Shown piece by piece: positions 14,996 through 25,384 of a DNA stretch of 41,734 bases (the first letter of the stretch is position 1; each line of letters begins with the position of its first letter). The DNA is taken from positions 1-41,734 of the forward strand of contig JAKLDR010000032.1 in assembly GCA_022703445.1 (NCBI GenBank). Direction: 5' to 3'. Origin of the DNA: Planctomycetota bacterium. GTDB lineage: Bacteria; Planctomycetota; SZUA-567; JAKLDR01. Made by a program: the position numbers and the translations under genes. Under the pieces are notes generated by a model. It saw only the letters and a program-made list of their open reading frames with translations, was not told the origin of the DNA and searched no databases.

Positions 14996-16108
14996 ATGAT
15001 CTCCAACCGCGCCAATGCCATGCAGGCCTCCGGCATCCGCAAGGTCTTCGACCTGGCGGCGACCGTGAAGGACCCGCTCAACCTGTCGATCGGCCAGCCG
15101 GACTTCGACGTGCCCATGCCCTTCAAGCGCGCCGCGGCCGAGGCCATCGTCGCCGGCCGGAACTCGTACGCCCCGACCGGTGGCATCCCGGAGCTCCGCA
15201 AGGCGTTGGCCGCCCACATCGACCGGCGCTACGGCTGGAAGCCCGAGGATCTGATTGTGACCGCGGGCGTGTCGGGGGGGCTCGCGCTCTCCATGCTCGC
15301 GGCGCTCGACCCCGGCGACGAGATCCTCATCCCCGACCCGTACTTCGTGAGCTACAAGCAGCTCCCGACGATGTGCGGCGCAAAGGCGGTCTTCTACGAC
15401 ATCTACCCGGACTGGCGGATCGACGCCGCCAAGGTCGAGCGGCTGGTCACGCCCCGCACCAGGGCGCTGCTGGTCAACACTCCGGCCAACCCCACCGGCG
15501 CGGCCGTCTCCGAGGCCGAGCTGCGGGGGCTCGCAGAGGTGGCTCGCCGGCACGACCTGCTGGTGATCTCCGACGAGGTCTACGACGACTTCTACTTCGA
15601 CGGCCCGGCCCCGCCCAGCTTCGCGCGCCTCTACCCCAAGACCCTGGTCCTGAACGGCTTCTCCAAGAGCCAGGCCATGACCGGCTGGCGGGTGGGCTGG
15701 GCCGCCGGCCCCAGGGAGCTGGTCGACGCGATGATGAAGCTCCAGCAGTTCACCTTCGTCACCGTGCCCCCGGCCTTCCAGCTGGCCGCGGCCGATTCGC
15801 TGGGCGCCAAGCTCGGACCCGCCGCCGGGCACTTCGACGAGTACCTCCGCAAGCGCGAGCTGGCCTGCGGCGCGCTCGCGCCGGCCTTCGAGTTCACCCG
15901 GCCGGGCGGCGCATTCTACGTCTTCGTCAAGGCCCCCTGGGGCACGGGGACGGAGTTCGCCACCGAGGCGGTCAAGCGCCGGGTGCTGACCATCCCGGGC
16001 AACGTCTTCTCCGAGCGCGACACCCACTTCCGGATCTCCTTCGCCGCGCCCGACGCGGTGCTCAAGGAGGCCGGTGCCATCCTCTGCGAGCTGGCCAGGA
16101 GCCGCTGA
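14996..16108 (+). CDS. Class I/II pyridoxal-phosphate aminotransferase (AspC-like)
   Basis: A 370-residue fold-type I aminotransferase. I see LNLSIGQPDFDVP, YAPTGGIPELRKALA, the cofactor-contacting VNTPANPTGAAVSE, ISDEVYDDFYF, and the PLP-lysine motif NGFSKSQAMTGWRVGW, followed by the substrate-carboxylate arginine in HFRISFA. Such enzymes move amino groups between aspartate, aromatic or branched amino acids and 2-oxoglutarate; the exact substrate is not determinable here. It starts at ATG 14996 with GGGAGG upstream. It lies alone between repeat D and the ATP synthase promoter. Confidence 0.88.
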   Translation: MISNRANAMQASGIRKVFDLAATVKDPLNLSIGQPDFDVPMPFKRAAAEAIVAGRNSYAPTGGIPELRKALAAHIDRRYGWKPEDLIVTAGVSGGLALSMLAALDPGDEILIPDPYFVSYKQLPTMCGAKAVFYDIYPDWRIDAAKVERLVTPRTRALLVNTPANPTGAAVSEAELRGLAEVARRHDLLVISDEVYDDFYFDGPAPPSFARLYPKTLVLNGFSKSQAMTGWRVGWAAGPRELVDAMMKLQQFTFVTVPPAFQLAAADSLGAKLGPAAGHFDEYLRKRELACGALAPAFEFTRPGGAFYVFVKAPWGTGTEFATEAVKRRVLTIPGNVFSERDTHFRISFAAPDAVLKEAGAILCELARSR

Positions 16109-16206
16109 GCGCTCCTCGGGCACTCCTAACCGCTGCCATAGGGGAGCTTCCCGGGCAGGCAGGCCGTTTCGGCCGCCGTAAACCGCCTGATTCTTGGCCC
16201 TCCGTC

Positions 16207-16235
16207 TTGACATCGGGCTCTTCACCCGCTATAAT
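16207..16235 (+). promoter_or_regulatory. Perfect-consensus sigma-70 promoter of the ATP synthase operon
   Basis: TTGACA (16207-16212), exactly 17 bases, then TATAAT (16230-16235): both boxes match consensus at all six positions with ideal spacing. Transcription would start near 16242, about 33 bases before the first operon gene. It is the clearest promoter in the window. Confidence 0.9.
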
Positions 16236-16274
16236 GTTCACCGGACCCAACCGGCGGCGTACGGGGAGCTGCGC

Positions 16275-16490
16275 GTGAACGAGGCGCCGGACGAAGACCG
16301 GAACAAGCCGCCGCGCGGCCCCTGGAGCCTCGTGGCGACCAGTCTGGAGATGGCGGCCAGCATCGGCCTGGGAGTCGCCGCCGGCCTGTGGCTGGACCGG
16401 CAGTTGGGCTGGGCTCCCTGGGGCGTGATCGGCGGCGTGTTCCTTGGAACCTCCGTCGGCATCTACTTGGTGATGAAGGAGGCTGCGTGA
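16275..16490 (+). CDS. atpZ: AtpZ/AtpI-family small membrane protein
   Basis: A 71-residue protein starting at GTG 16275 with GGGGAGC upstream. The N-terminus is polar (NEAPDEDRNKPPRGPW) and is followed by two transmembrane helices, LEMAASIGLGVAAGLWLD and WGVIGGVFLGTSVGIYLVM. This is the two-helix layout of the AtpZ (ATPase gene 1) family at the head of many bacterial atp operons, thought to help assemble the c-ring or supply magnesium or calcium. It is first in the operon, just after the promoter, and overlaps the next gene by four bases (GTGA). Confidence 0.75.
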   Translation: MNEAPDEDRNKPPRGPWSLVATSLEMAASIGLGVAAGLWLDRQLGWAPWGVIGGVFLGTSVGIYLVMKEAA

Positions 16491-16927
16491 GCAGAGCCCC
16501 GGCGCACAGTCTCCGGACCGGAACGGCGCTGCTCGTATTGGCCCTGGCGGCCGCAACGGCCATCGCTGCGGAAATCCACGGCGCACGCATAGCCATCTGG
16601 GTCGGCGCGGGCTGCGGGGCGCTCATCGGGCTGCTCGGGCACCTCTTCAACCTGCGGGCCGCCGCCCCGTCCCAGGCGGGTGGAATGACCGATCCCGCCG
16701 AGGTCCGCGACCGCGAGACGCGCCGCTGGGCGGCCTGGGGCCTGGGCCTGCTGGCCCGCTTCATCCTGCTCTTCCTGGCCGGCGCCGTCCTGTGGGCGGC
16801 CTGCTCCGCGGACTATCAGGCGGCCATGTTCAGCCTCCTGGCCGCCTACCTGACCCTGCACGCCTGGGAGATCGTCCGGCTCTGCCGGTGCGCGGCGGCG
16901 GTCGAGAAGGGTGGCGCCAGTGCCTGA
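16487..16927 (+). CDS. atpI: Four-helix membrane protein, ATP synthase subunit I-like
   Basis: A 146-residue protein starting at GTG 16487, overlapping the previous stop. It has four predicted membrane helices: TALLVLALAAATAIAAEI, IWVGAGCGALIGLLGHLF, LLARFILLFLAGAVLWA and AMFSLLAAYLTLHAWEI. There is a charged loop with RDRETRR between helices 2 and 3. The position before atpB, four helices and length match UncI/AtpI, but I see no decisive motif, so the name rests mainly on context. Its stop overlaps the atpB start. Confidence 0.6.
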   Translation: MSRAPAHSLRTGTALLVLALAAATAIAAEIHGARIAIWVGAGCGALIGLLGHLFNLRAAAPSQAGGMTDPAEVRDRETRRWAAWGLGLLARFILLFLAGAVLWAACSADYQAAMFSLLAAYLTLHAWEIVRLCRCAAAVEKGGASA

Positions 16928-17816
16928 GCACCCCGTCCACGACGGCGCGGTCAGCTACGAGCCGGCGGTCGGCCCGATGGAACACGCCGCCGACTACGCC
17001 CTGTTCGGGCTGGACGCCCAGGGCCAGTTCCGGACCAAGTCGGACATGTACTTCCATGGGCATCCGGTGGCCGGCTACGCCCCCAGGACCGTCGGCCCCT
17101 TCAAGCTCGAGTTCACCAAGCACATGCTGGACATGACCATAATCGCGACGCTGCTGGGCGTCGTGCTGGTGACCGTGGCCCGGCGGGTGCTCTACAACGT
17201 GCGTTCGGACCGCGCGCCGCACGGGCCGCTGGCCAACGCCGTCGAGGCCGGCCTGGTCTTCGTGCGCGACGACATCGTCAAGCCCATCGGCGGGCACCAC
17301 CTGGCGCCCTTCGCGCCGCTGTACCTGACCTTCTTCTTCTTCATCCTGTTCTGCAACCTCTCCGGCATGGTGCCGGTGCTGTTCAAGGGGCCGACGTCCA
17401 ACCTGGCCGTGACCGGCGCCCTGGCCATGACCGTGCTGGTCTTCCTGATGTTCATGGGCATCAAGCGCCAGGGCCTGGTGGGCTACTTCAAGAACCTGGT
17501 GCCTTCGGGCATCCCCTGGCTGCTGTGGCCCATGATCTTCGCCATCGAGTTCGTCGGCTCGCTGATGCGCTGCGGCGTGCTGGCCATGCGTCTCTTCGCC
17601 AACATGCTGGTCGGCCACCTGGTGCTGCCCAGCATCCTGGGGCTGGCCGTGTTCAAGCCCGGTGCCGCGGGCATGGCCGCCATGGGGCTGGTGGTGGGCG
17701 TGCCGCTGGCCCTGGGCCTCAGCGGCCTCGAACTGCTCATCTGCCTGATCCAGGCCTACGTGTTCACCATGCTCTCGGTGATCTTCACCAGCGCCGCGGT
17801 TCACCCGGAGCATTGA
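16920..17816 (+). CDS. atpB: ATP synthase F0 subunit a
   Basis: Subunit a forms the proton half-channels beside the c-ring. The 298-residue product has a long N-terminal soluble part, then helices including HMLDMTIIATLLGVVLVTV. The essential arginine helix reads MRCGVLAMRLFANMLVGHLV (Arg in AMRLFANM), and the last helix is LICLIQAYVFTMLSVIFTSA. GTG 16920 was chosen because it overlaps the previous stop; GTG 16911 is in frame three codons earlier. It is followed by a 63-base gap with a hairpin before atpE. Confidence 0.93.
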   Translation: MPEHPVHDGAVSYEPAVGPMEHAADYALFGLDAQGQFRTKSDMYFHGHPVAGYAPRTVGPFKLEFTKHMLDMTIIATLLGVVLVTVARRVLYNVRSDRAPHGPLANAVEAGLVFVRDDIVKPIGGHHLAPFAPLYLTFFFFILFCNLSGMVPVLFKGPTSNLAVTGALAMTVLVFLMFMGIKRQGLVGYFKNLVPSGIPWLLWPMIFAIEFVGSLMRCGVLAMRLFANMLVGHLVLPSILGLAVFKPGAAGMAAMGLVVGVPLALGLSGLELLICLIQAYVFTMLSVIFTSAAVHPEH

Positions 17817-17829
17817 GGAGTTTTGGGAT

Positions 17830-17853
17830 CGTCCCGCCGGGCGCGGCGGGACG
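17830..17853 (+). other. Intercistronic hairpin before atpE
   Basis: CGTCCCGCC (17830-17838) and GGCGGGACG (17845-17853) form a perfect 9-bp stem with a 6-base loop, ending 12 bases before the atpE AAGGAGG ribosome site. Confidence 0.6.
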
Positions 17854-17879
17854 GACGGGGAACGAAGGAGGAGTCAGAA

Positions 17880-18170
17880 ATGGGCTGGGGCTTTGCACTT
17901 CTGGGGCTGGGCATCGGGATGGGTCTGGCCGTGGTCGGCGGCGGCCTGGGCATCGGGCGGCTGTCGGGTTCGGCGCTGGAGGGCGCCGCGCGCCAGCCGG
18001 AGATGCTCGGCGCGCTCCGGACCACCGCCATCGTGCTGGCGGCGCTGATCGAGGCCTTCACCTTCACGGCCATCATTCTGGCCTACGTGCTGGCCAACAG
18101 CTCCATGAAGCAGGCCGAGGGCGGCAAGTCCGAGTCCGCTCCGCCGGCCGCGGTCAGCACCGTCAAGTAG
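17880..18170 (+). CDS. atpE: ATP synthase F0 subunit c
   Basis: A 96-residue two-helix proteolipid forming the rotor ring. Helix 1 is LGLGIGMGLAVVGGGLGIG and the polar loop is ARQPE. Helix 2 carries the ion-binding glutamate in AALIEAFTFTAII. There is no Gln/Ser-Thr signature of sodium-type c subunits (Ala follows the Glu), so proton coupling is more likely. The C-terminal tail of about 20 polar residues is longer than in E. coli. ATG 17880 has a perfect AAGGAGG eight bases away, the best ribosome site in the operon, fitting the need for many copies. Hairpins flank the gene on both sides. Confidence 0.95.
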   Translation: MGWGFALLGLGIGMGLAVVGGGLGIGRLSGSALEGAARQPEMLGALRTTAIVLAALIEAFTFTAIILAYVLANSSMKQAEGGKSESAPPAAVSTVK

Positions 18171-18184
18171 CCGCCGCTCCGGGT

Positions 18185-18204
18185 GCCCCCTCGTCGGAGG
18201 GGGC
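18185..18204 (+). other. Intercistronic hairpin after atpE
   Basis: GCCCCCTC (18185-18192) and GAGGGGGC (18197-18204) form a perfect 8-bp stem with a GTCG loop, located 15 bases after the atpE stop. Confidence 0.6.
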
Positions 18205-18236
18205 CGGGCCGGAGTGAGGGGTGCGAGGGAACAGGC

Positions 18237-18725
18237 ATGAGCTTCGACGCTCAGGTAATGCTCTATACCGTCATCATCTTCCTGGCGCTCCTGGCGGTGC
18301 TCTGGCGCTTCGCCTGGGGCCCGCTGATGAAGGCGCTGGAGGAGCGTGAGCAGCGCATCGCCAAGCGGATCAGCGACGCCGAGGACCTCCGCCGGGCCGC
18401 CGAGGAGCGCTTCAAGGAGTACGAGCGGCGCCTGGCCGCCTGCAAGGAGGAGGCCGCCGCGATCATCGCCGAGGGCAAGCGCGACGCCGAGAAGGTCCAC
18501 GAGGAGATCATGGCCGCGGCCCAGGCCGAGAGCGCCAAGGCCCTGGAGCGCGCCAAGCGGGAGATCGTCCTGGCCAAGGAGGCCGCGGTCCACGACCTGC
18601 GCGAGCAGATGGTGGGCCTGGCCTCGGAACTGGCCGGGCGGGTCATCCGCCGCGAGGTCAAGCCGGACGACCACCGTCGGCTGATCGAGGAGGCCATGAC
18701 CGAGGTCGAGAAGTCCATCAAGTGA
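18237..18725 (+). CDS. atpF: ATP synthase F0 subunit b
   Basis: The peripheral-stalk subunit, 162 residues. There is one N-terminal membrane helix (YTVIIFLALLAVLWRFAW), then a long charged coiled coil (EEREQRIAKRISDAEDL to KREIVLAKEAAVHDL) and a C-terminal region that meets delta. ATG 18237 was chosen over the upstream open frame because GAGGGA precedes it and the membrane helix then begins near residue 8. Only one b-type gene is present in the operon, so the stalk is expected to be a b homodimer. Confidence 0.93.
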   Translation: MSFDAQVMLYTVIIFLALLAVLWRFAWGPLMKALEEREQRIAKRISDAEDLRRAAEERFKEYERRLAACKEEAAAIIAEGKRDAEKVHEEIMAAAQAESAKALERAKREIVLAKEAAVHDLREQMVGLASELAGRVIRREVKPDDHRRLIEEAMTEVEKSIK

Positions 18726-18756
18726 AGGCCGGTAGGCGGGAATAAGGACGCAGCGG

Positions 18757-19332
18757 ATGGCCCACAAGGACGCCGGAGTCAACCTGGCGGACATCTACGC
18801 CGAAGCGCTGCACGACGCGGCCTCGGCCGCCGGCGAGCTGCCGCGCATCGAGGCGGAGTTGCTGGCCTTCATGTGCGCGGTGATCCAGGATGACCGGGTC
18901 ATGCGTTTCCTGGACTCGCCGGTGGTCCCGTTCTCCGACCGGCGCCGGGTGATCGAGTCGGCGCTGTCCGGCTTCCACCGCATCACCCGCAACTTCATCC
19001 TGGTTGTGGTCCAGCGCAACCGGGTGGAGCTGATCCCCGACATCGGCAAGGCCTTCCGGGACCACGCCAACCGGGTGGCCGGGATCGCCGAGTTCCGGGT
19101 GACCACCGCCGAGCGCCTCGAGCCGACCGACGCGCAGCGCCTCAGGGCGATGATCGAGAAGCGCCTGCGGCGCCCGGTCATCCTGGCCGAGGCGGTGCGC
19201 CCGGCGCTGATGGGCGGGATGATCCTGGAACACGAGGACTTCCGCTGGAACTGGTCCGTGGCCCAGCACCTGCGCCGACTGGTAGCGCACATGGGCCGGG
19301 AGCAGACCGGCGAGGCACTTTGGACGGAGTAG
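18757..19332 (+). CDS. atpH: ATP synthase F1 subunit delta
   Basis: A 191-residue soluble subunit linking the b stalk to the top of F1 (OSCP-type). It has an N-terminal six-helix domain (LADIYAEALHDAAS..., VMRFLDSPVVPFSDRRRV) and the C-terminal TTAERLEPTDAQRLRAMIEK and LMGGMILEHEDFRWNWSV, where GGM-I is the usual GGxxI. It is slightly longer than E. coli delta. Its position between atpF and atpA is standard. Confidence 0.92.
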   Translation: MAHKDAGVNLADIYAEALHDAASAAGELPRIEAELLAFMCAVIQDDRVMRFLDSPVVPFSDRRRVIESALSGFHRITRNFILVVVQRNRVELIPDIGKAFRDHANRVAGIAEFRVTTAERLEPTDAQRLRAMIEKRLRRPVILAEAVRPALMGGMILEHEDFRWNWSVAQHLRRLVAHMGREQTGEALWTE

Positions 19333-19347
19333 CTTAGGGAGCGATCC

Positions 19348-21063
19348 ATGCGCATCAAAGCTGACGAGATGATCGGAGTCCTGCGGCGGCAGATACAGGA
19401 CTACGATGCGAAACTGGCCGTCGAGGAGGTCGGCACCATAGTGGAGGTGGGCGATGGCATCGCCCGCGTCTACGGCCTGACCAACGTGATGGCCGGCGAG
19501 ATGATCGAGTTCCCCAACGGCTCCTACGGCCTGGCCCTCAACCTCGAGGAGGACAACGTCGGCGTGGCCATCATGGGCCGCTACGACGACCTCAGGGAGG
19601 GCGACGTCGCCAAGCGGACCGCCCGCGTGCTGGAGGTGCCGGCTGGTCCGGCGCTGATCGGCCGGGTGGTCGATCCGGTGGGCCGGCCGCTGGACGGCAA
19701 GGGCCCGGTGCTCACCGACAAGCGCCGTCCGGTGGAGAGCCCCGCCCCGGGCGTGGCCGGCCGCCAGCCGGTCAAGCGCCCGCTCCAGACCGGGGTCAAG
19801 GCCGTGGATGCCATGATCCCCATCGGCCGTGGCCAGCGCGAGCTGATCATCGGCGACCGCAAGACCGGCAAGACGGCCATCGCCATCGACGCGATCATCA
19901 ACCAGAAGGACGTGATCTGCGTCTACGTGGCCATCGGCCAGAAGGAGTCGACGGTGGCCGGGGTGGTCAAGACCCTGGAGGCCCACCACGCCCTGGACCA
20001 CACCATCGTGGTCACCGCCGGGGCCTCCGATCCCGCGCCGCTCCAGTACCTGGCGCCCTACGCGGGCTGCGCCATGGCCGAGTACTTCATGTACGAGGAG
20101 GGCAAGGACACCCTCTGCGTCTACGACGACCTCTCCAAGCACGCCGCGGCCTACCGCGAGATGTCGCTCCTGCTGCGCCGGCCGCCTGGCCGCGAGGCCT
20201 ACCCCGGCGACGTCTTCTACCTGCACTCGCGGCTGCTCGAGCGCTCGGCTAAGCTGGCCGAGAGGCACGTGATCGTCCCGGTGGCCAAGGCCGACCCGGT
20301 GACCGACAAGGACGCGGTCAACGGCAAGGTCTACATGGGCGAGACCGGCGCGCACTCCGCCGCCGCCGAGCTCAAGGGCATGCCCAATGCCGGCGGCTTC
20401 CGGTCGGCCCGCGTGGCCGGTTCAGGCGGGTCGCTGACCGCCTTCCCGGTGATCGAGACCCAGGAGGGCGAGGTCTCCGCCTACATCCCGACCAACGTCA
20501 TCTCCATCACCGACGGCCAGATCTACCTGGTGCCCGACCTCTTCAACGCCGGCGTGCGGCCGGCGGTGGACGTGGGCATCTCGGTCAGCCGCGTGGGCGG
20601 CAACGCCCAGATCAAGGCCATGAAGAAGGTGGCCGGCACGCTGCGCCTGGACCTGGCCAGCTTCCGCGAGCTGGAGGCCTTCGCCCAGCTGGGCACCGAG
20701 CTCGACCCGGTGACCCAGAAGCAGCTCGACCGCGGTCACCGCATCGTCGAGCTGCTCAAGCAGCAGCAGTACGGGCCGATCGACGTGGTCGACCAGGTCA
20801 TCGCCATCTACGCGGCCACCAAGGGCCTGATGGACGACATCCCGGTCAACGAGATCCGGGCCTTCGAGCGGGCGGTGGTCACCGAGATCCGCGACGCCCA
20901 CAAGGAGATCGTCGAGGCCATCCGCAAGTCCGGCGCGCTCACCGACGAGACCGCCGGCCTGCTCGACAAGGCCATCGCCGAGTTCAAGGCCCGCCACGGC
21001 CAGGCCACCGACTGGGGCCGGACCCACGACGAAGGTTCGGCCCACCGGCGCAGAGGGGCGTAG
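19348..21063 (+). CDS. atpA: ATP synthase F1 subunit alpha, with an insertion of about 50 residues
   Basis: The non-catalytic nucleotide-binding subunit. Motifs include [18 protein letters not shown], the Walker A loop [39 protein letters not shown] and [17 protein letters not shown]. The product is 571 residues against the usual 500-515. Most of the excess is one insertion at about residues 307-358 (starting [12 protein letters not shown], ending [10 protein letters not shown]) between SAKLAER and [14 protein letters not shown], next to the catalytic interface loop. I recall similar inserts in some PVC alpha subunits but cannot verify that. The C-terminus has about 15 extra basic or polar residues. 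The frame is intact. Confidence 0.95.
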   Translation: MRIKADEMIGVLRRQIQDYDAKLAVEEVGTIVEVGDGIARVYGLTNVMAGEMIEFPNGSYGLALNLEEDNVGVAIMGRYDDLREGDVAKRTARVLEVPAGPALIGRVVDPVGRPLDGKGPVLTDKRRPVESPAPGVAGRQPVKRPLQTGVKAVDAMIPIGRGQRELIIGDRKTGKTAIAIDAIINQKDVICVYVAIGQKESTVAGVVKTLEAHHALDHTIVVTAGASDPAPLQYLAPYAGCAMAEYFMYEEGKDTLCVYDDLSKHAAAYREMSLLLRRPPGREAYPGDVFYLHSRLLERSAKLAERHVIVPVAKADPVTDKDAVNGKVYMGETGAHSAAAELKGMPNAGGFRSARVAGSGGSLTAFPVIETQEGEVSAYIPTNVISITDGQIYLVPDLFNAGVRPAVDVGISVSRVGGNAQIKAMKKVAGTLRLDLASFRELEAFAQLGTELDPVTQKQLDRGHRIVELLKQQQYGPIDVVDQVIAIYAATKGLMDDIPVNEIRAFERAVVTEIRDAHKEIVEAIRKSGALTDETAGLLDKAIAEFKARHGQATDWGRTHDEGSAHRRRGA

Positions 21064-21072
21064 GGACGGGCC

Positions 21073-21956
21073 ATGGCTAACCCCCGGGCACTGCTCAAGC
21101 GGCGCGGGTCGGTCACCAACACCCGCAAGATCACCAAGACCATGGAGATGGTGGCCACCGCCAGGCTGGCGCGGGCCCACCAGGCCGCCGTGGCCGCGCG
21201 CCCCTACGCCCGGGGCCTGGAGGAGTTGATCGTCGGGCTGACCGCCGACTCCGACAGCCTGGCCCACCCGCTGCTCAGCGTCCGGCCCCGGCCGAAGAAG
21301 GCCGCGGTGCTGGTGATGACCTCGGACCGCGGGCTCTGCGGGGCGTTCAACTCCAACATCGCCCGCCGGGCCCGGGAGCTGCGTGCCGAGCTTGCCGGGC
21401 GCGGCTTGGAGGTCGAGTTCATGGCCCACGGGCGCAAGGCCGCCGCGGCCCTGAAGCGCGCCGGCTGGCCGGTGACCAAGGCCTATCTGGGCGTCTCCGA
21501 CAAGCCGCTCTACGCCCGCGCCGACGAGATTGGGGGCGCGCTCATCTCCGGGTTCCTGGCCGGCGGCTTCGACGAGGTCCACGTGGTCTACAGCTCGTTC
21601 GCCTCGCGGACCGCCCAGGTGCCCTGCGCGGAGCAGCTGCTGCCCATGACCGCGCCCGGCAAGGGCGCGTCGGCCGGCGATGCCGGATCGAAGGGCCCGA
21701 GGGTCTGGTACCTGTTCCATCCCGGCTCCGGCCAGATCCTGTCCGCGGTTCTGCCCCTGGCGGTCAAGAACCGGGTCTTCTCGGCCATGCTCGAGACGAC
21801 CGCCGGCGAGCACGCCGCCCGCCGACTGGCCATGAAGAACGCCACCGACGCGGCCGACGAGATGATCGGTTCGCTAACCCGGGCCTACAACCGCGCCCGG
21901 CAGTACAAGATCACCCAGGAGATCGCCGAGATCGTCGGCGGCGTGGAGGCGCAAGG

Positions 21957-21960
<4 letters not shown>
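21073..21960 (+). CDS. atpG: ATP synthase F1 subunit gamma
   Basis: The central rotor shaft, 295 residues. The N-terminal coiled coil has the signature ITKTMEMVATARLARA, the middle domain has VMTSDRGLCGAFNSNI, and the C-terminal helix has NATDAADEMI and ARQYKITQEIAEIVGG. Length is normal. Its stop overlaps by four bases (ATGA) the start of a small membrane-protein gene, so the latter should be translationally coupled to gamma. Confidence 0.95.
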
Positions 21961-23665
<1,705 letters not shown>

Positions 23666-23667
23666 CC

Positions 23668-24117
23668 GTGTCCGATGGTCCGGGCGCGACTTCGGCCGGA
23701 AGGGCCCTGCGCCTCCGCCTGGTCTCGCCAGCCCGCACGGTGTTCGAGGGCGAGGTCCGCTGCGTGGTGCTGCCGGCCTTCGACGGCGAGTGGGGCATAC
23801 TGGCCAACCACGCCCCGATCGTGGCCGCCCTGGCCGTCGGCTGTCTGCGCCTCACCGCGCTGGACGGTTCCGGCCGCGCCTTCGCCGTTCGCGGGGGGTT
23901 CGCCGAGGTCCGGGACAACGTGGTCACGGTGCTGAGCCCGGAGTGCCTGGGCCCCGAGGAGGTATCGCCGGCCGGCGTCGACGCCGAGTTGGCCGGCCTC
24001 GAGGGCGGCGACACGTCCAAATCGGCCGGCGCCTGTCGGGACCGCGCCGCCCGGCTGGCCTGGGGCAAGGCTTGTCGGATAGTGCTGGGCGGAGGCAAGC
24101 GCGAGGGCGGAGCATAG
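23668..24117 (+). CDS. atpC: ATP synthase F1 subunit epsilon
   Basis: Last gene of the operon, 149 residues from GTG 23668 (AAGAAGGGAG upstream), two bases after the atpD stop. The N-terminal beta-sandwich is clear: RLVSPARTVFEGEV, AFDGEWGILANHAPIVAAL, AVRGGFAEVRDNVVTVLS. The C-terminal part (ELAGLEGGDTSKSAGACRDR...) is less alanine-rich and helical than in E. coli, so autoinhibition by the C-terminal helices may be reduced. A weak inverted repeat (24124-24151, CAGCCGG/CCGGCTG) lies between this gene and the convergent gene and may terminate transcription. Confidence 0.92.
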   Translation: MSDGPGATSAGRALRLRLVSPARTVFEGEVRCVVLPAFDGEWGILANHAPIVAALAVGCLRLTALDGSGRAFAVRGGFAEVRDNVVTVLSPECLGPEEVSPAGVDAELAGLEGGDTSKSAGACRDRAARLAWGKACRIVLGGGKREGGA

Positions 24118-24167
24118 GAGCAGCAGCCGGATCCGAGGCCGCAGCCGGCTGAGCGGCGTCCGTTCTC

Positions 24168-25340
24168 CTACCCCCCCTCGATCATCCCCCTGGCCGCGGT
24201 CAGTTCCCGGGCGATCCCTTCGGCGGTCGTGGCCGCCGCGCCGGGCGTGCCCTCCAGCAGCTTCCAGGTGTAGGTCTCGATGACGAAGAGATCGGTGTGC
24301 CCGCCGGCCATCGCCTCGGCCAGGGCCGGAGCGATCAGGCCGGCGGTCGTGCTCAGGCCGCCCACCGTCTCCGCGAAGATCGGCACGTGGAAGTGGATCC
24401 GGGCCTCGGAGAAGCCCTCCAGCCGCTCGCGGGACAGGGCCAGGAACTCGCCCAGGTCCGACCAGCGGAAGAGCAGTCTCCGCGACTCGTCCGTGGCCGA
24501 GACCTGGTGCAGGTAGACGGGCTCGTCGAAGGAGCGGAGCGCGGCCAGCCCCGCCCCGTTGCGCCCGGGATCGTCGAGCCGGAGCGCCGCCGAGACGTGC
24601 AGGCCGGCCACCGGGATGCCCTCGCGGGCATAGGCGCGGAGGTTCTCGGCGGCGTCCTCGAACATCACCGCCGCGTGGCAGAGGTCGAGGTTGACGGCCA
24701 GCCGCCGGCGGGCGACCGCCTCCTGGGGTCCGTGGAAGAGGCGCCTCCGGAAGAAGTCCACCGTGCCGGCCAGCGACTCGGCGGTGGTGAATGGTTCGGG
24801 CTCGAGGGCCAGGACCAGCTCCCGGCCGGTCTGGCGCGAAAGGTCGTCGAGCTGCTTGGCGCACTTGACCAAGTGGCGGGCGCAGTCCGCCTCGGCCTCC
24901 TCGGAGCAGGACGCGCAGCCCCAGCCGCGGTAAGTGCCGGTCAGGGTGGTCAGGACAGCCTTGGCGCCCTCGGGGAGGAGCGCGGCCACGGCGCGGGCGA
25001 TCTGGAGCGTGGACTCCAGCCGGTGCGGGCTGGTCCAGTCCGGGGAGTAGATTCCGTCCTTGTAGATGCCCTTCCTCGGCGCGGAGATCGGGAATGCGTT
25101 GGCGCTGACGATGGCGGCCCCGGCCTCGCCGAGCGCGGTTCTGAGCTCCTCGAGGAGGTGCGGCCCCGCGCCGAACTCGCGGGCGGCCCGGGCGCTGATG
25201 CGCAGGGAGAGATTGAGCGGCTCGCCGGCGGGGAGGTGTTTGCGGACCGCGGCCACTTCGGTGCGCACCGCGGCGGCCAGCTCCGCGGCGCTCTCGCCGG
25301 CGTAGCAGTTGGTGGCGTAACCGAGGATGGGCTCTCTCAT
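24168..25340 (-). CDS. eboE: EboE-like sugar-phosphate-isomerase-type TIM barrel (orphan)
   Basis: A 390-residue TIM-barrel protein of the AP-endonuclease-2/xylose-isomerase superfamily. The start LGYATNCYAGES, LSLRISARAAREF, the segment SANAFPISAPRKG, DGIYSPDWTSPHRLESTL, LTTLTGTYRGW and the Glu/His positions LALEPEPFTT, NLDLCHAAVMFED and LHVSAAL match what I recall of EboE, a protein of the ebo cluster linked to metabolite export in bacteria and eustigmatophyte algae. The other ebo genes (A-D, F) are not in the window, so either they lie elsewhere or the protein has a different job. It starts at ATG 25340 with CAGGAG upstream. It is convergent with atpC. Confidence 0.65.
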   Translation of the reverse strand: MREPILGYATNCYAGESAAELAAAVRTEVAAVRKHLPAGEPLNLSLRISARAAREFGAGPHLLEELRTALGEAGAAIVSANAFPISAPRKGIYKDGIYSPDWTSPHRLESTLQIARAVAALLPEGAKAVLTTLTGTYRGWGCASCSEEAEADCARHLVKCAKQLDDLSRQTGRELVLALEPEPFTTAESLAGTVDFFRRRLFHGPQEAVARRRLAVNLDLCHAAVMFEDAAENLRAYAREGIPVAGLHVSAALRLDDPGRNGAGLAALRSFDEPVYLHQVSATDESRRLLFRWSDLGEFLALSRERLEGFSEARIHFHVPIFAETVGGLSTTAGLIAPALAEAMAGGHTDLFVIETYTWKLLEGTPGAAATTAEGIARELTAARGMIEGG

Positions 25341-25384
25341 GGACGCTCCTGGCGGGGATTATAGCCCGGGGGGCGACAGGAACT

